NCBI RefSeq assembly: GCF_036898095.1
Contig: NC_090750.1
Span: forward strand, 90,867,434-90,931,433
Direction of reading: 5' to 3'
Origin: Palaemon carinicauda
Taxonomy: Eukaryota; Arthropoda; Malacostraca; Decapoda; Palaemonidae
Length of the DNA stretch: 64,000 bases
Shown: positions 13,101-64,000 of the stretch, in pieces
Layout: the number at the start of each line of letters is the position of its first letter
Position numbering within the stretch: position 1 is the stretch's first letter
Notes under the pieces: generated by a model
Told to the model about the DNA's origin: nothing
Seen by the model: the letters and a program-made list of their open reading frames with translations, nothing else
The model's database searches: none
Made by a program: the position numbers and the translations under genes

Positions 13101-15833
13101 TATTTCAAACAAAGATTAAACAGCCTTGCATGGGACGTTATAGTATGTTGGTGCTCATTACAGCTAAAAACAAAAGTGAAGGGTCTTTGAGAGGCAGGTG
13201 GCCAAGGATATCGCCCCCCTTGCACCACCTGTCACTAACCATCTTGTTAACCAATTCAACGGCCATTTCAGCTCTCTATTTTAAATGAAGAAATGCTTGT
13301 ATACACGTAAGAACAAAGGTCGTACACGAATGAAACATTTCAGTATTTTCATTCCATACTTTTGAGACCCACTTCATAAACAGGTGGTACAAACCTTTTA
13401 GGAGATCAACAAATAAAAAAACAATTCTAATCACATTTTTCATTTCTATACTCACATGATGTTCATATTGCTTTTTTTCCTGGTCAGTTTATTGATGTTT
13501 ACCCTCAAAATTTACTAAAAACTTTCCTTTCAAGAGATATATGACCATAGTTATGTAATGAAACAATCTTGCAGTCAATAGTAAGCAGCGACAGTTGAAT
13601 GTATTCCCTATTCTTTAACATCACAGGTCATTAGGGACGTATACTGTACAAACATTAGTCAAGTATAGAAATAACTAATTTCAGGATCAAAATCAGTCTA
13701 TTTCTATGAACCCCCCCACATGTTCATATAGCAGACTCCACACATATAGCGGTGAGATACCGGCAAAGGAGACAAATCAACAAGAAAATTAAAGTAAAAA
13801 ATAAAAAATTCAACCCAATTGGTCTAGATTTAGTGGAAACTATCTCAGAATAGTTTGAAATATGGGACTTCACTATTCTTTTAATGATATTTGAAATATC
13901 AAAGGAAATCTAGAACTTAATTAAACTCAAAAATTTTAAAAGACCACAGCACCAGCAGCCACTAAAGGACCTAGAGCCAATAATCTTAAACAGAAAGCAA
14001 GGATTCTCCAAAATAATTTCTACCAAAAATCAAATTGGTACGTTATTGAACTGACGCTAAAATTCTTTTCAAAGCAACACTACTACAAAAATTAAACGTA
14101 GGTTCACTCCTAAAATCTAGAACCTTAATATAACGCTTTTATAAAGTTGGATCCAATTCTTAATGAGTTTCTGACCAAACCATTTAAAACTAGAAACGAG
14201 ACTACATTTATGGACAGACGTCGAATTGGAATTCTAATCCCTCATAGCAAATCTGGACCATCACCTGTAATGTTCAAAATTTAGTCAAAATATACTGACC
14301 ATCTCTTATTAGACAAGATAGCTAATTATCTTCAGGTAAAATACTTACAACCATATCTAATGAAAGGACAAAAATTGGGAAGACTTTAGTCTGGCAAATA
14401 ATTTAGCTCTAAATGCAGCCAAAAACAAAATTCATCTTATGCTCCCAACCTCACCATTAGACAGTAATTGCAGTTTACTGTGAATTTAGCTGTTAAATCA
14501 ATAAGAGAAAAGTTTTTCAAAGATTAAAAAACTGAGCTTTCTAAATATATACAACATCCAAATTCTGAAAAGCAGACCAGAGTACCATAGGCCTTCTAAT
14601 ATTGACGGGATTGAAAATGTTACAACACCCAAAAAGGAGAGGTTTAATCACAGATGATTGAGTATCAAATTAAACATTGATGAACATTATACTCTATTAA
14701 GGCTGATTAGCAAATTCTAAATCTATAAAGGACAATCTAGGGGGCTTTGAAAACCCTATTTTCAAGAATGTGATAGAGTCCCAAGATGACGGATATGAAA
14801 CGGATTGATTAGTGCGACAACCTTCTCGGACACTGGCAACAGATGGCCCAGATCAGCGGATCATTTCCCTTGTGGTTCACGGAAAGCTTGAAGTTTGTTT
14901 CACACCTGCTAGATCATGGTAAGAATAATTGTGTAAAGATCTAGATTTTTCCCTTACCCAACATTCTGTGCTAGGGGATACAAAAGAATAAAAAACACCT
15001 ACATCTTTGTTTTGTCAAGAGCATCTAATGACACCAGGCAGTCAGTGTCTATGACCAACATTGTTGCAATTCACTGATTGGACAAGAAAGTGTTTTCAAT
15101 GTGGATACGTATGAGCGACCACACCATTTTCAAATTTCTAGACAAAAGTATTGACAAATGAAGCATCCATCCACTTGGAAGTGCATGAATTTTTGTTTAC
15201 CTAAACTTTACATTCAAGCTATGAATATTATTTTGATCACAAAACATAATTCTCAGAGAAGTACATGTGGCCTACACACTCCTAACAACACAGACAATCT
15301 ATCCCCTACACAAGACAGAGAATGCAGAACAAGATTACCCCAAAAGCAATTCCGATGTAACACGGGTTAGGGTTGCTAACATATCTGGAGCAAGACTGAT
15401 TCGAGTTACGGTAACCAAGGAATTACCTCATCAGTTAGTTTACGTCTTTATCTAAATGACCGAAATAGGACTAAATGCCCCTCAGAGTATCCCACCATCA
15501 AATCAAATACCTGTTCATCTTTTATCAACAAACTCACTAGTACACCCTGGCCTAACTAACAGTACCTGCCCTATCTAAAACAAGGACGACAACTTTGGTT
15601 TCGCATGTGGGCTAGTGACAACGTATGCTTGAAGATACCGTTACCCCCAGCCCGTGTCTTACATACGGTAAGGCAATCTACACACACACACACACGTTAC
15701 AGTTTCCCCTACCACCATGTATTCGCGGTCTTGGTTTCTATTATCAAAGGAAACCAAATCTTTAAAACTAATTCCATAATTGGTAACTTAAAGAACAATA
15801 AGTGATATATAGATTAACCATTACTTGAAAGGA
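13101..15833. other. Unrecognised AT-rich intergenic DNA
   Basis: No ORF over 75 codons and no recognisable gene or element. A short (AC)n run sits at 15680-15694. Confidence 0.5.
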
Positions 15834-15837
15834 TGCA

Positions 15838-16587
15838 AAGTGTTGGGGGCAGTTAAGGGAGTAGTAAAAAATAGAGGGTTGGGCGTGAATGTAAAGAGAG
15901 TTCTGTATGAGAGTGATTGTACCAACTGTGATGTATAGATTGGAGTTGTGGAGAATGAAAGTGACGGAGAGACAGAAATTGAATGTATTTGAGATGAAGT
16001 GTCTAAGGAATATGGCTGGTGTATCTCGAGTAGATAGGGTTAGGAACGAAGTGGTGAGAGTGAGAACGGGTGAAAGAAATGAGTTAGCAGCTAGAGTGGA
16101 TATGAATGTGTTGAGGTGGTTTAACCATGTTGAGAGAATGGAAAATGGCTGTCTGCTAAAGGTGATGAATGCATGAGTTGATGGGAGAAGTACAAGAGGA
16201 AGGCCAAGGTTTGGGTGGATGGATGGAGTGAAGGAGGCTCTGGGTGATAGGAGGATAGATGTGAGATAGGCAAGAGAGCGTGCTAGAAATAGGAATGAAT
16301 GGCGAGCGATTGCGACAGTTCCGGTAGGCCCTGCTGCTTCCTCCGGTGCCTTGGATGACCACGGAGGTAGCAGCAGTAGGGGATTCAGTGTTATGAAGCT
16401 TCATCTGAGGTGGATAACGGGGGAGGGTGGGCAGTGGCACCCTAGCAGTACCAGCCGAACTCAGCCGAGTCCCTTGTCAGGCTGGGAGGAACGTAGAGAG
16501 GAAAGGTCCTCTTTTTTGTTTCATTTGTTTGATGTCGGCTACCCCCTAAAATTGGGGGAAGTGCCTTGGTATATGTATGATTACTTG
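15838..16587 (+). mobile_element. LINE 3' end: RT C-terminus plus 3' tail
   Basis: Plus-strand translation gives KVLGAVKGVVKNRG, VNVKRVLYES, then (frame +1) RVIVPTVMYRLELW, LNVFEMKCLRNMAGVSR, NVLRWFNHVERMENG, the conserved C-terminal region of RTE/R1-like LINE reverse transcriptases (MKCLR ... LRWFGHVxRM). It is followed by a 3' UTR with ACCCTAGCAGTACCAGC and ending GGGGGAAGTGCCTTGGTATA. The same tail occurs at four other places in the window. One frameshift and a stop. Confidence 0.85.
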
Positions 16588-17880
16588 AAATTAAAACTTC
16601 TGAACTAATCCTATCTTTTAATACATATACCAAAAGGACTAAAAGAATATCTAGATCTTTATTATAATAATGTGAAAATGTGAAAGTTCCTTGCTGACAG
16701 GTAACAAGACACAAAACAGCAAGTAACTCAGGACTACACTGGCAATGATCAGTCTAGTAGGGTAAAAGGATTCAGCATTAAACAGTAACTTGAATTACTC
16801 TGCACTTGGGATCATTTATAATCTTAGCCAAAAACTACATTCCTTAAGTAACTTATTTGGCTTTATTAAATAGTTCATCCTAAAGAATTAAAACCACTTT
16901 TTCAATAACCATAAAAATTCTAAATAATTTTCCCAAATGACTTACAACGGACTGAAATCGATGTATATAATACAGTACATAGAAACTTCCAAGCGAGGTA
17001 ATAAAGCCTACATCTATCCCAGCGGAGAAAAACAATATGAATTAATGGCACCAACCACAAAACAATAAGAGAAGTAGAGTACTTATTTCACAAGTGCTAA
17101 AATACCTAGATTAACCTCTCTGCATATAAGGGAAGTGCTTACTGTATCGAGGGGGAGAGATGTAAGGATCCAAATTACCATCTTGGTATTAACCCTCACA
17201 AATTCTAAATTTAGTTATAAAAGATTGGCTTGAAATGCAGGAGGGCGAAAGCATTAGAACCACTAGTTATCATTTGGATTAAATTAGGGTTTAAAACAAG
17301 GTAGGTTAGTCCTGAAATATTACTATATGGATTTCTGAGATATCACAAAAGGAGTTAATGACATTAAATTCCCAACACTCTATAACAAAACATAAACTAG
17401 GTACGCTATACTAAAGACAAAGCCTGGAGTGGTAGTACTCTCATCACTCCCTCAATAAGCAAGAAGCATAGCCTTCTCTACTAAAATAAAAGCCTTCTAA
17501 AATGCTGCAAAGGAAAGTATTTCATTAAGTCTTCTGAGATTACCCACAAACAAATTAGTAAATCAGCTTGTAAACACTGAAATTAAAGGTTTTATTTTAT
17601 TAGTTGTAATGTGCTCAAGGAAGGCCATTACATTGAAGTCTACAACAGGGTTAGGTAACCAGTTTGTCTTGACAGCAGCCATTCTTAGTAATAGTGATAG
17701 CAAATTTACGACTTATCCACAACAAAGATGTATATACCTTATAGAACCATATGTCTCCAAATACACTTTGGAAAAGCTGTATCAGAACCCTTCAACTTTA
17801 GGATCTATTTGCCTAAAAGAGCAACTAGAAATGAAGAACGGCAAAGCTACTTAAAAGTAATTCAAGACTCTACGAGATTG
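16588..17880. other. Unrecognised intergenic DNA
   Basis: AT-rich, no supported gene or repeat family. Confidence 0.45.
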
Positions 17881-17925
17881 GACTCCATAAGGTGTAGTTT
17901 ACATTCAGAACCTTTATAAGTTTTT

Positions 17926-18195
17926 GTTCCACAAACAATGTTATTGGAGGTACACTTCCAGAACAAGGACATCCACAAGTATACATGGACTTCAACATGT
18001 GGCAATTACAAAAGTCAAATAGATCACATAACCATTAATAGAGAAGGAGGACTCTTGAGAAATGTAAGAAGCTATAGAGGTACAGATATTGATAGTGGTC
18101 ACCAGCTCCTCATTGTCACACTGAAATTAAAACTGAAAGCATCCAACAGAAATGTAAATAGAATACCTAGGTTTGATACAAGAAACACCTTGTGA
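17926..18195 (+). pseudogene. LINE endonuclease fragment
   Basis: Reads LLEVHFQNKDIHKYTWTS, then QIDHITINREGG, VRSYRGTDIDSGHQLLIV and KLKLK. This is the C-terminal third of an exonuclease-endonuclease-phosphatase (APE-type) domain from a non-LTR retrotransposon (family pattern HKYTWTSPDG...QIDHVLID...RGADIGSDHHLV). The catalytic SDH has become SGH and there is no ATG-anchored full domain, so it is a dead fragment. Confidence 0.75.
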
Positions 18196-18199
18196 TTAT

Positions 18200-19010
18200 G
18201 ACCCCAAGACCAACCTATGGAAGTCAGATCAAACTTTATGTCTACAAGCAGAGTGAGACTAACAAAGAAAGTCATATAAGTAGAGATATTTTAACTCTTC
18301 ACTAACAGAACTTGTCTGGCAAGGCATGTCATATTCTTATCAACTCCGCAACAAACAACCGTTCTCTTCCCTTTGAACTAACAATTACTTCCTCTCTTCG
18401 GCCATTGAGAGCGCTGAATGTTAGTTGTTTTGTTTGTGACGTAGAAGATTACCACTGCAGTGTAGACGTTCTTATTCCATAAGCGCTTGAACTTGAAACA
18501 TATTTTTCCTAAGAGGAACAGTGGAACATGGTAATACTCACAATGGTTATTTAAAAGTGTTTTCTCTGTGCAGGAATTCTAACATATCCAACACCAGACA
18601 TAAAATGTAATAAACACTTATCGCAATTTGTAAGGGGAATACATAATGATCTCACCTCGGCAACGGAAAAATTGAATTTCGTTAAACTGCTACATTATTT
18701 CATTACCTTACCAGGGCCTGTATCTTTGAAAGGAAAGAAAATGGGAACATTTCTAATACATCTTGGTGGTAAACGTCCACAAACCGAGCTTCTGGGGAAG
18801 AACAAATATAAGCATCAAGGGAGGTTCATAGAAATATTTCAAGGGATGGAACACAATACATATATAAAAACATTTAATATACATTATATAAACCTAAACA
18901 CTGGCTGCTTGCATAAACTTCAAAGCAACTCTTAAATGTTCCTAAAAAATAGTAAATTTATAACATTGAAAAATATATACATTTGTAAGTCCCTAAAAAT
19001 TCAGTTAACT
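18200..19010. other. DNA beyond the MCM2 3' end, unrecognised
   Basis: AT-rich sequence with no supported gene; the short open frames at 18672-19157 have no family motif. Confidence 0.4.
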
Positions 19011-19017
19011 TATATGT

Positions 19018-19023
19018 TTTATT
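19018..19023 (-). terminator. Candidate polyadenylation signal of MCM2
   Basis: AATAAA on the minus strand, 164 nt downstream of the MCM2 stop, the first canonical hexamer I see after the stop. Its use is inferred. Confidence 0.5.
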
Positions 19024-19186
19024 TTGTAAGGAACAAGGCACTAGAAGTCTCCCACATTCAGATCACCTCAAGATTCAAATTTTTTGCATTTAAATTTCAG
19101 AGCAGAGCAAAATATTTGGGAAATCTTGCACTTGTTCCCATGCCACTAAAAACCTAAAAAAATAGATATATGATGTGACCCAAGAA

Positions 19187-59866
<40,680 letters not shown>

Positions 59867-60193
59867 GACTTTAAAATCTACCCTGAGAGTTTAATAAATA
59901 CAATAACTTTTCAGGTTCTTATACTGATAGTCTTGAATTTTTTTTCCCTATACTATTGAATTCAAGGATACATTTAATGTTTAGGTGTAGGTCAAACCAA
60001 GGTAAGAGATAACAATGACTTTTAAAAGTTATTCAGACCAGAGTAAAAAAAAAAATTACAACAAATACATTAGGACGACCTAACCTAACACCAGTATCCT
60101 TTGGACGTCCCACCCCTGTACCACTGTATACCTAGCTTACCCTTAGACAAGTCGCAACCCTGTATATACTTCCCAACAGGCTTTCCTTGTGAA
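59867..60193 (-). promoter_or_regulatory. Space between MCM2 exon 1 and DIRS element E
   Basis: If the ATG at 59866 is the start, the 5' UTR and promoter must lie in or beyond these 327 bp, which are AT-rich. I see no clear TATA box, E2F site or second coding exon. The nearest upstream DNA is the 3' end of DIRS element E in the same orientation. Confidence 0.3.
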
Positions 60194-61026
60194 ATGACAA
60201 ATTCGAAGATAATTTGTATTTTTCCTAACCATACAAACCTTAGCTATTTACAAAGGGTTATTACTTTTAGCGTAGCTGAAATGGCGAGCCATTAGAATTT
60301 AACGAGGGTGTATTACCCCCGCGCTAGTTAGCGGGGGGGTAGGGGAGTGGTAGCTAGCTACCCCTCCTCCCCCTCACACACAGGTGAATACTCACTTTCA
60401 CTTAGAGGTAGGACTTGTCTTGGGGGACAGGGCTGGCGGGCAAATATGTGTAAATAGCTAAGGTTTGTATGGTTAGGAAAAATACAAATTATCTTCGAAT
60501 TTGTCATTTGTTCCGTAACCGAAATACAAACCACGCTATTTACAAAGGGTGACTTATCCCTTAGGAAGGGTGGAAAGTCCCCAGCCATACTGGCTTTGGC
60601 TTTACCCGGGGACTCAGAATCCGAGTGAGTCGCACTCGAGAAAAGGAGTCCCTGCACCTCACAAGTTCCTTGCACCGCAAGGAACCATGTGGCCTACGTA
60701 AGCTTGTGTGTGAAGGAAGAAGTGTGACCCGTCCTAGGCAGTTGACCTGGAGTTCCAGAAGGAACTCTGGGTTAGGACGTTCCCAATACCACCTCGTCAG
60801 GGTATGGGGGACGCGACAGTATTGACTCAATACTCGGAACACAAGGAAGCATGGTTTACCTGCAGAGGTTCGAGGTCAGCTATGCAGAGACCAGGATGCT
60901 GCTTCCCCGTAGAGGGGATGATGAAGAAAGAAGTAAGGGCCAGACATACTTCTTTCGTTCATGCAGACTAAAACCTGATAACAATGCCCTCAACCTTCTG
61001 CTACCTGTCCAAAAAGGAGCCTGAGG

Positions 61027-62300
61027 TTAGACCAGCTGTTGTGTAGCCACCACAGAGCGATAGAAAACGTATCGAGACTCCTGTGGGTCACGCCCTGCAG
61101 GAAGCGGGCTGCGAAGGTCATCAGACGCTTCCAGACTCCAGCTTGTAGCACCTGCGTCACAGAGTAGTATTACTCGAAGGCGAGGGACGTTGCGATGTAT
61201 CCAACATCGTGCTGTAGGGCGACGTGACGGGGGAGGGTCTGAAGACAGGTCGAGATGAATGTCCTTGAGTCCGGGCTGAAGAGGTATACTGGTGACTCTC
61301 CCCCCATGTCCTCCTTGTGTTCCCAAATCGGCTGCAACTGAGGCCAAACTGCAGCTGTTCCCAGCGCTAACCTCTCGATTCCTGTACTGGCAAGAAAGAG
61401 AAGGTCTTGGGACATCAGACACAGAATGGAGACTCAAAATCTTGAATGAATCGGACCGAAGGGTCGGGACCCTCAGATTCTGAGTCTAGCCAACAACTCA
61501 GGAGCGAGCCTGAATGTTGCCTTCCCCTCTTCCTTAGAAAGGGGGGGGAGTAGTAAGAGACCAAGAAGATTGCTTACACACTGGCCGTGGCCAGAGTGAG
61601 CAGAAGACCCAAGGCGGAATACAATCCGAGGCCTGTCATAAAAGGGTCTTGAGAAGATCTCTTAAAGGACTAAAAGTCCGAGCCATGCTCCAAGTTGGAG
61701 GTCTTCCTCCGACTAGGGCAGGGACGATCGTAGCTTCGCATGAGCGAGGATAGATCCAGCGGGCAGGAAAAAGTTATTCCTTTAAGCCTGAAGGTCAGGG
61801 AAAGGCTGAGCGACAGGCTTCATTGCCAAGAGCGGAAAGGAGTTTCCTCCCGCCGAAAGGCAATAAGACCGTTATTGCTGGAGAAGAGGCCTCACGGGAA
61901 GAGGTATATCTCCCACGGCACCAACCACCTTAGACTCTTCACTTTGCCTGGGAGACCCCTGTGGATGACTATCGCAGATGACGCGACCTACGTACCGCGA
62001 CTGTAGCGGGTTGTCTCTTCTAGAGGAGGAAGCGTAGTGTCTCCAGGCATGAAGCCGAAGCGACGTCCCGGTTCGGGAGAGATGTCGCAGTGTGGTTGCT
62101 TGAGTAGTCTGCGTCGTGGGAGAAGCTCTCCCGGGAGTTCCGTCAGGGGAAGCAGAGGGTCCAGAAACCGTTCTGCGCATAGTCCCAGTGGAGCTCTCCC
62201 ATTGAAAGGTTGACAGACAACCTGGTTTTGTTGAGACCCATTGTCCGCAGACAAAAAGGAGGGAAGACGCAGGCGTCGAAGTTGTCCCACCATCACCGGA
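61027..62300 (-). pseudogene. DIRS E tyrosine recombinase relic
   Basis: Fragments in changing frames: QHDVGYIATSLAFE (His-x-x-Gly where Arg is expected), SRYVFYRSVVATQQLV at the end, and upstream DNA that parallels the B recombinase gene. Not functional. Confidence 0.75.
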
Positions 62301-63800
62301 ATGCATCTTGCCAGAGTCTCGGGGTCTGAGACTGGGGGGAAAACTAGCGGAAGCTTGAGGTTCCAAGCTGTCGCGATCAGGTCCCCCAGACCAGCACTTG
62401 CTGGTTACCCAAGGTCAAAGACCCTTAGGTACACTCTCTCTATGAGGCTCTGCTCGGATAGTCTGAGAGAAACATTCCCCTGCCTGGAATGAGAGAGCCG
62501 ATGGTGGAATTGAGAGAATCTCAATCATCCCGGTATCTCTACTGCAAGATGTGAAGGTGTGAAAATGCGTCCCCTGCTGGTTAGCATGAAGTCGACACGC
62601 AACGGGGCGACTTGGCAGGAGCGGTAGGATCTGAAGAGGGGCCAGACTAAGGCCCTTAAGCCTGCCTGAATGATGGAGAGGTATCCTTCAGGTCTTGACC
62701 ATAGGCCTGGACCGGAACATGCCCCCCCCCCTTTCCTTTGACGAGTCCGAGAACCGCATCAAGAATGTGGGGAAAGGACGAGAATATCCACTACCATCAA
62801 GAGGCTCCATAGGTCAACACCCATTGCAGGTTTAATAGTTCCGCTGGTCCCATAGGGCCAGGGAGTCCGGTTAAACATTGCCTGAAGCCACCGGAACTTG
62901 GATCGCCCCACATGGAACTTATCCTGAGGCGACCGTTCGGACTATAAACGGGTCAATGAGGAAAGAAGAACTAGGAAACGTTCCAAGGTAGGGCTGAAAA
63001 CTCTGCTTGACTGAGAACAGGTACTGCGACTCTCCTCAGTCTTGCCACAGTCAACCGAAAGGAAGGCTCGGAGGATGTGGTAACAGAATCTGGCGTCCCC
63101 AGGTGGTCACCCATCCAAGTACCGACGTTGCTTAACCTCGCTGGACGGACGAGAAGCGGGGTTTCCAACGTGGTAAGGCGGTTGACTCAATATCATGGCC
63201 AGATACTCCAGATGTTGAGGCAGAGGAAGAGAAGGCTCCAAGCAAAATACCATGAGCCCACACTCATGGTCAGCATTCGGAAGCTTTTCCCGGCGCTGAA
63301 GAAGGTCGAAACCCGAGCCTACCGGAGTTGACTAGCCCTCCAAACAGCAGAGGAGGCGGAAGTCTGCACCTGAGCGGCCAAGAGGAAGGCAGGGAGAGTT
63401 CTCTGGGGAAACAAACCTGCTATGCCACGGCGGGATAGCCACACTGCATCATAAGCAGGAATACTTGCAGTTTAGGCTGAATTCGACGAGCACCCTGGAA
63501 GATGGATGGAATGGAAACTGAAAGTACCCGTCCTTCCGATCCAGGGTTAAAGGAGTCCTGTCGCCTCGTTACCAGTCTGATCGATTCTGCTGGTCTACGC
63601 TGGCCAAAGTTTGTTCGACAAACTTGATCAGGGCTGAGAGGTCGACTATGGACATCCCCTCTCAGATCCTTCCTTACAAGAAAGGATCGACTGAGGGGGC
63701 CGGGGGTGAAGCCGTCGATGATCCTAAGGAAGACCTTCGCCTAAGGTATGGATCATTCTGCCCAACCGGGCAACTCTGCTGATGCTATGGCATAGAGGTT
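62300..63800 (-). pseudogene. DIRS E RNase H and RT relic
   Basis: The DNA aligns by eye with B from the methyltransferase-like end to the RT start, but without any long open frame. A 5S-like insertion separates the RT connection region (before 63082) from the part that parallels TATTAGCATGCCTAGATAAA in B (after 63190). Confidence 0.7.
63082..63186 (-). rRNA. 5S rRNA-derived sequence (pseudogene or 5S-SINE remnant)
   Basis: Read on the minus strand it follows 5S rRNA: CCACGTTGGAAAC near the 5' end, CTCGTCCGTCC, GAGGTTAAGCAACGTCGG (box A region), TACTTGGATGGGTGACC (box C region) and CCTGGGGACGCC at the 3' side. Compared with animal 5S it lacks about 10-12 nt between GTCGG and TACTTGG, inside the internal promoter, and has substitutions in the 5' arm. 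It interrupts DIRS E. A functional gene is unlikely. Confidence 0.85.
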
Positions 63801-64000
63801 CAGAGACACTGAATTCGCTGACAGAGACGGCAGGCGCGATATCCTTGGCTACTCACAGAGATTGTGCGGGAATGGGCATCGGGAAGCTGTCATTCGGATG
63901 AGTAACCTTAAGCATCCTCCCAGCGAAAAAACCTGCAATCCTAGAGTTCGTGAACTCCTTTTAGGACTATGCCCCCCCGGGGGAGTCTCCCGTGCCATCT

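Larger units (their letters stand above)
60194..64000 (-). mobile_element. DIRS element E, decayed, continues past the window
   Basis: Left inverted terminus from 60194 (ATGACAAATTCGAAGATAAT) to about 60405, internal complementary region at about 60444-60547, then a heavily mutated recombinase, RNase H and RT copy of the B/C family on the minus strand, up to an RT region near 63600-63700 (VIDLSAL equivalent). Many stops and indels; much older than B and C. A 5S rRNA-derived insertion lies at 63082-63186. Gag and the right terminus are outside the window. Confidence 0.9.

Noticed and set aside
17609..17919. Two overlapping plus-strand open frames as a small gene
   Set aside because: No similarity or conserved pattern; they precede a dead LINE endonuclease fragment and may be part of the same decayed element.
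63082..63186. Functional 5S rRNA gene
   Set aside because: About 10-12 nt of the internal promoter region are missing, other positions differ, and it interrupts a dead retroelement.

Overview
The window is a stretch of an animal nuclear genome, most probably a decapod crustacean (shrimp, prawn or crab). The evidence is spliced GT-AG introns, very dense dinucleotide and trinucleotide microsatellites, several DIRS1-type tyrosine-recombinase retrotransposons (a group known to be widespread in Decapoda), and truncated LINE 3' ends and a TAA-tailed repeat of the kind common in shrimp genomes. The species cannot be named from this sequence alone.

There is one host gene. The replicative helicase subunit MCM2 runs on the minus strand from about 59866 down to a TAA at 19187-19189. 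I traced 14 exons whose splice phases agree throughout and give a 908-residue protein, close to the length of human MCM2 (about 904). The zinc-binding cysteines, Walker A, Walker B and arginine finger are all present. Exon 1 begins either at an ATG at 59866 or at an acceptor-like site just inside it.

Nearly everything else is mobile DNA. Six DIRS-type elements or relics, all on the minus strand, lie at about 3435-5290 (F, relic), 6549-13100 (A), 23954-31992 (B, in MCM2 intron 10), 40596-48363 (C, intron 3), 50454-56886 (D, intron 3) and 60194 to the right edge (E, upstream of MCM2). Each recognisable element has a Gag-like ORF, a reverse transcriptase/RNase H ORF ending in a methyltransferase-related region, and a tyrosine-recombinase ORF in an overlapping frame. 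Inverted termini and an internal complementary region are visible in A-E. MCM2 intron 3 (19.0 kb) is a nested stack: a TAA-tailed repeat is split by a hAT transposon (40445-57456), which is itself split by DIRS C, DIRS D and a 216-bp LINE fragment with a 17-bp target duplication. A 661-bp palindrome lies beside it.

Smaller elements include four piggyBac-type MITEs with TTAA targets, two pogo/Tigger-like MITEs with TA targets, a P-element-like MITE that still carries the start of a THAP domain, an intronic hairpin MITE, five LINE 3' tails, an endonuclease fragment of a LINE, and a 5S rRNA-derived insertion inside DIRS E.

Layout: 1-1383 unrecognised with an (AG)n block; 2040-3345 a DNA transposon with TIRs; 3435-13100 DIRS F, a LINE remnant with a pogo MITE, and DIRS A; 13100-19000 sparse LINE fragments and otherwise unrecognised AT-rich DNA; 19000-59870 MCM2 and its invaded introns; 60194-64000 DIRS E. 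Most MCM2 introns also contain their own private array of diverged 50-200-bp tandem repeats, and in introns 4, 8 and 13 the repeated unit includes the exon edge.
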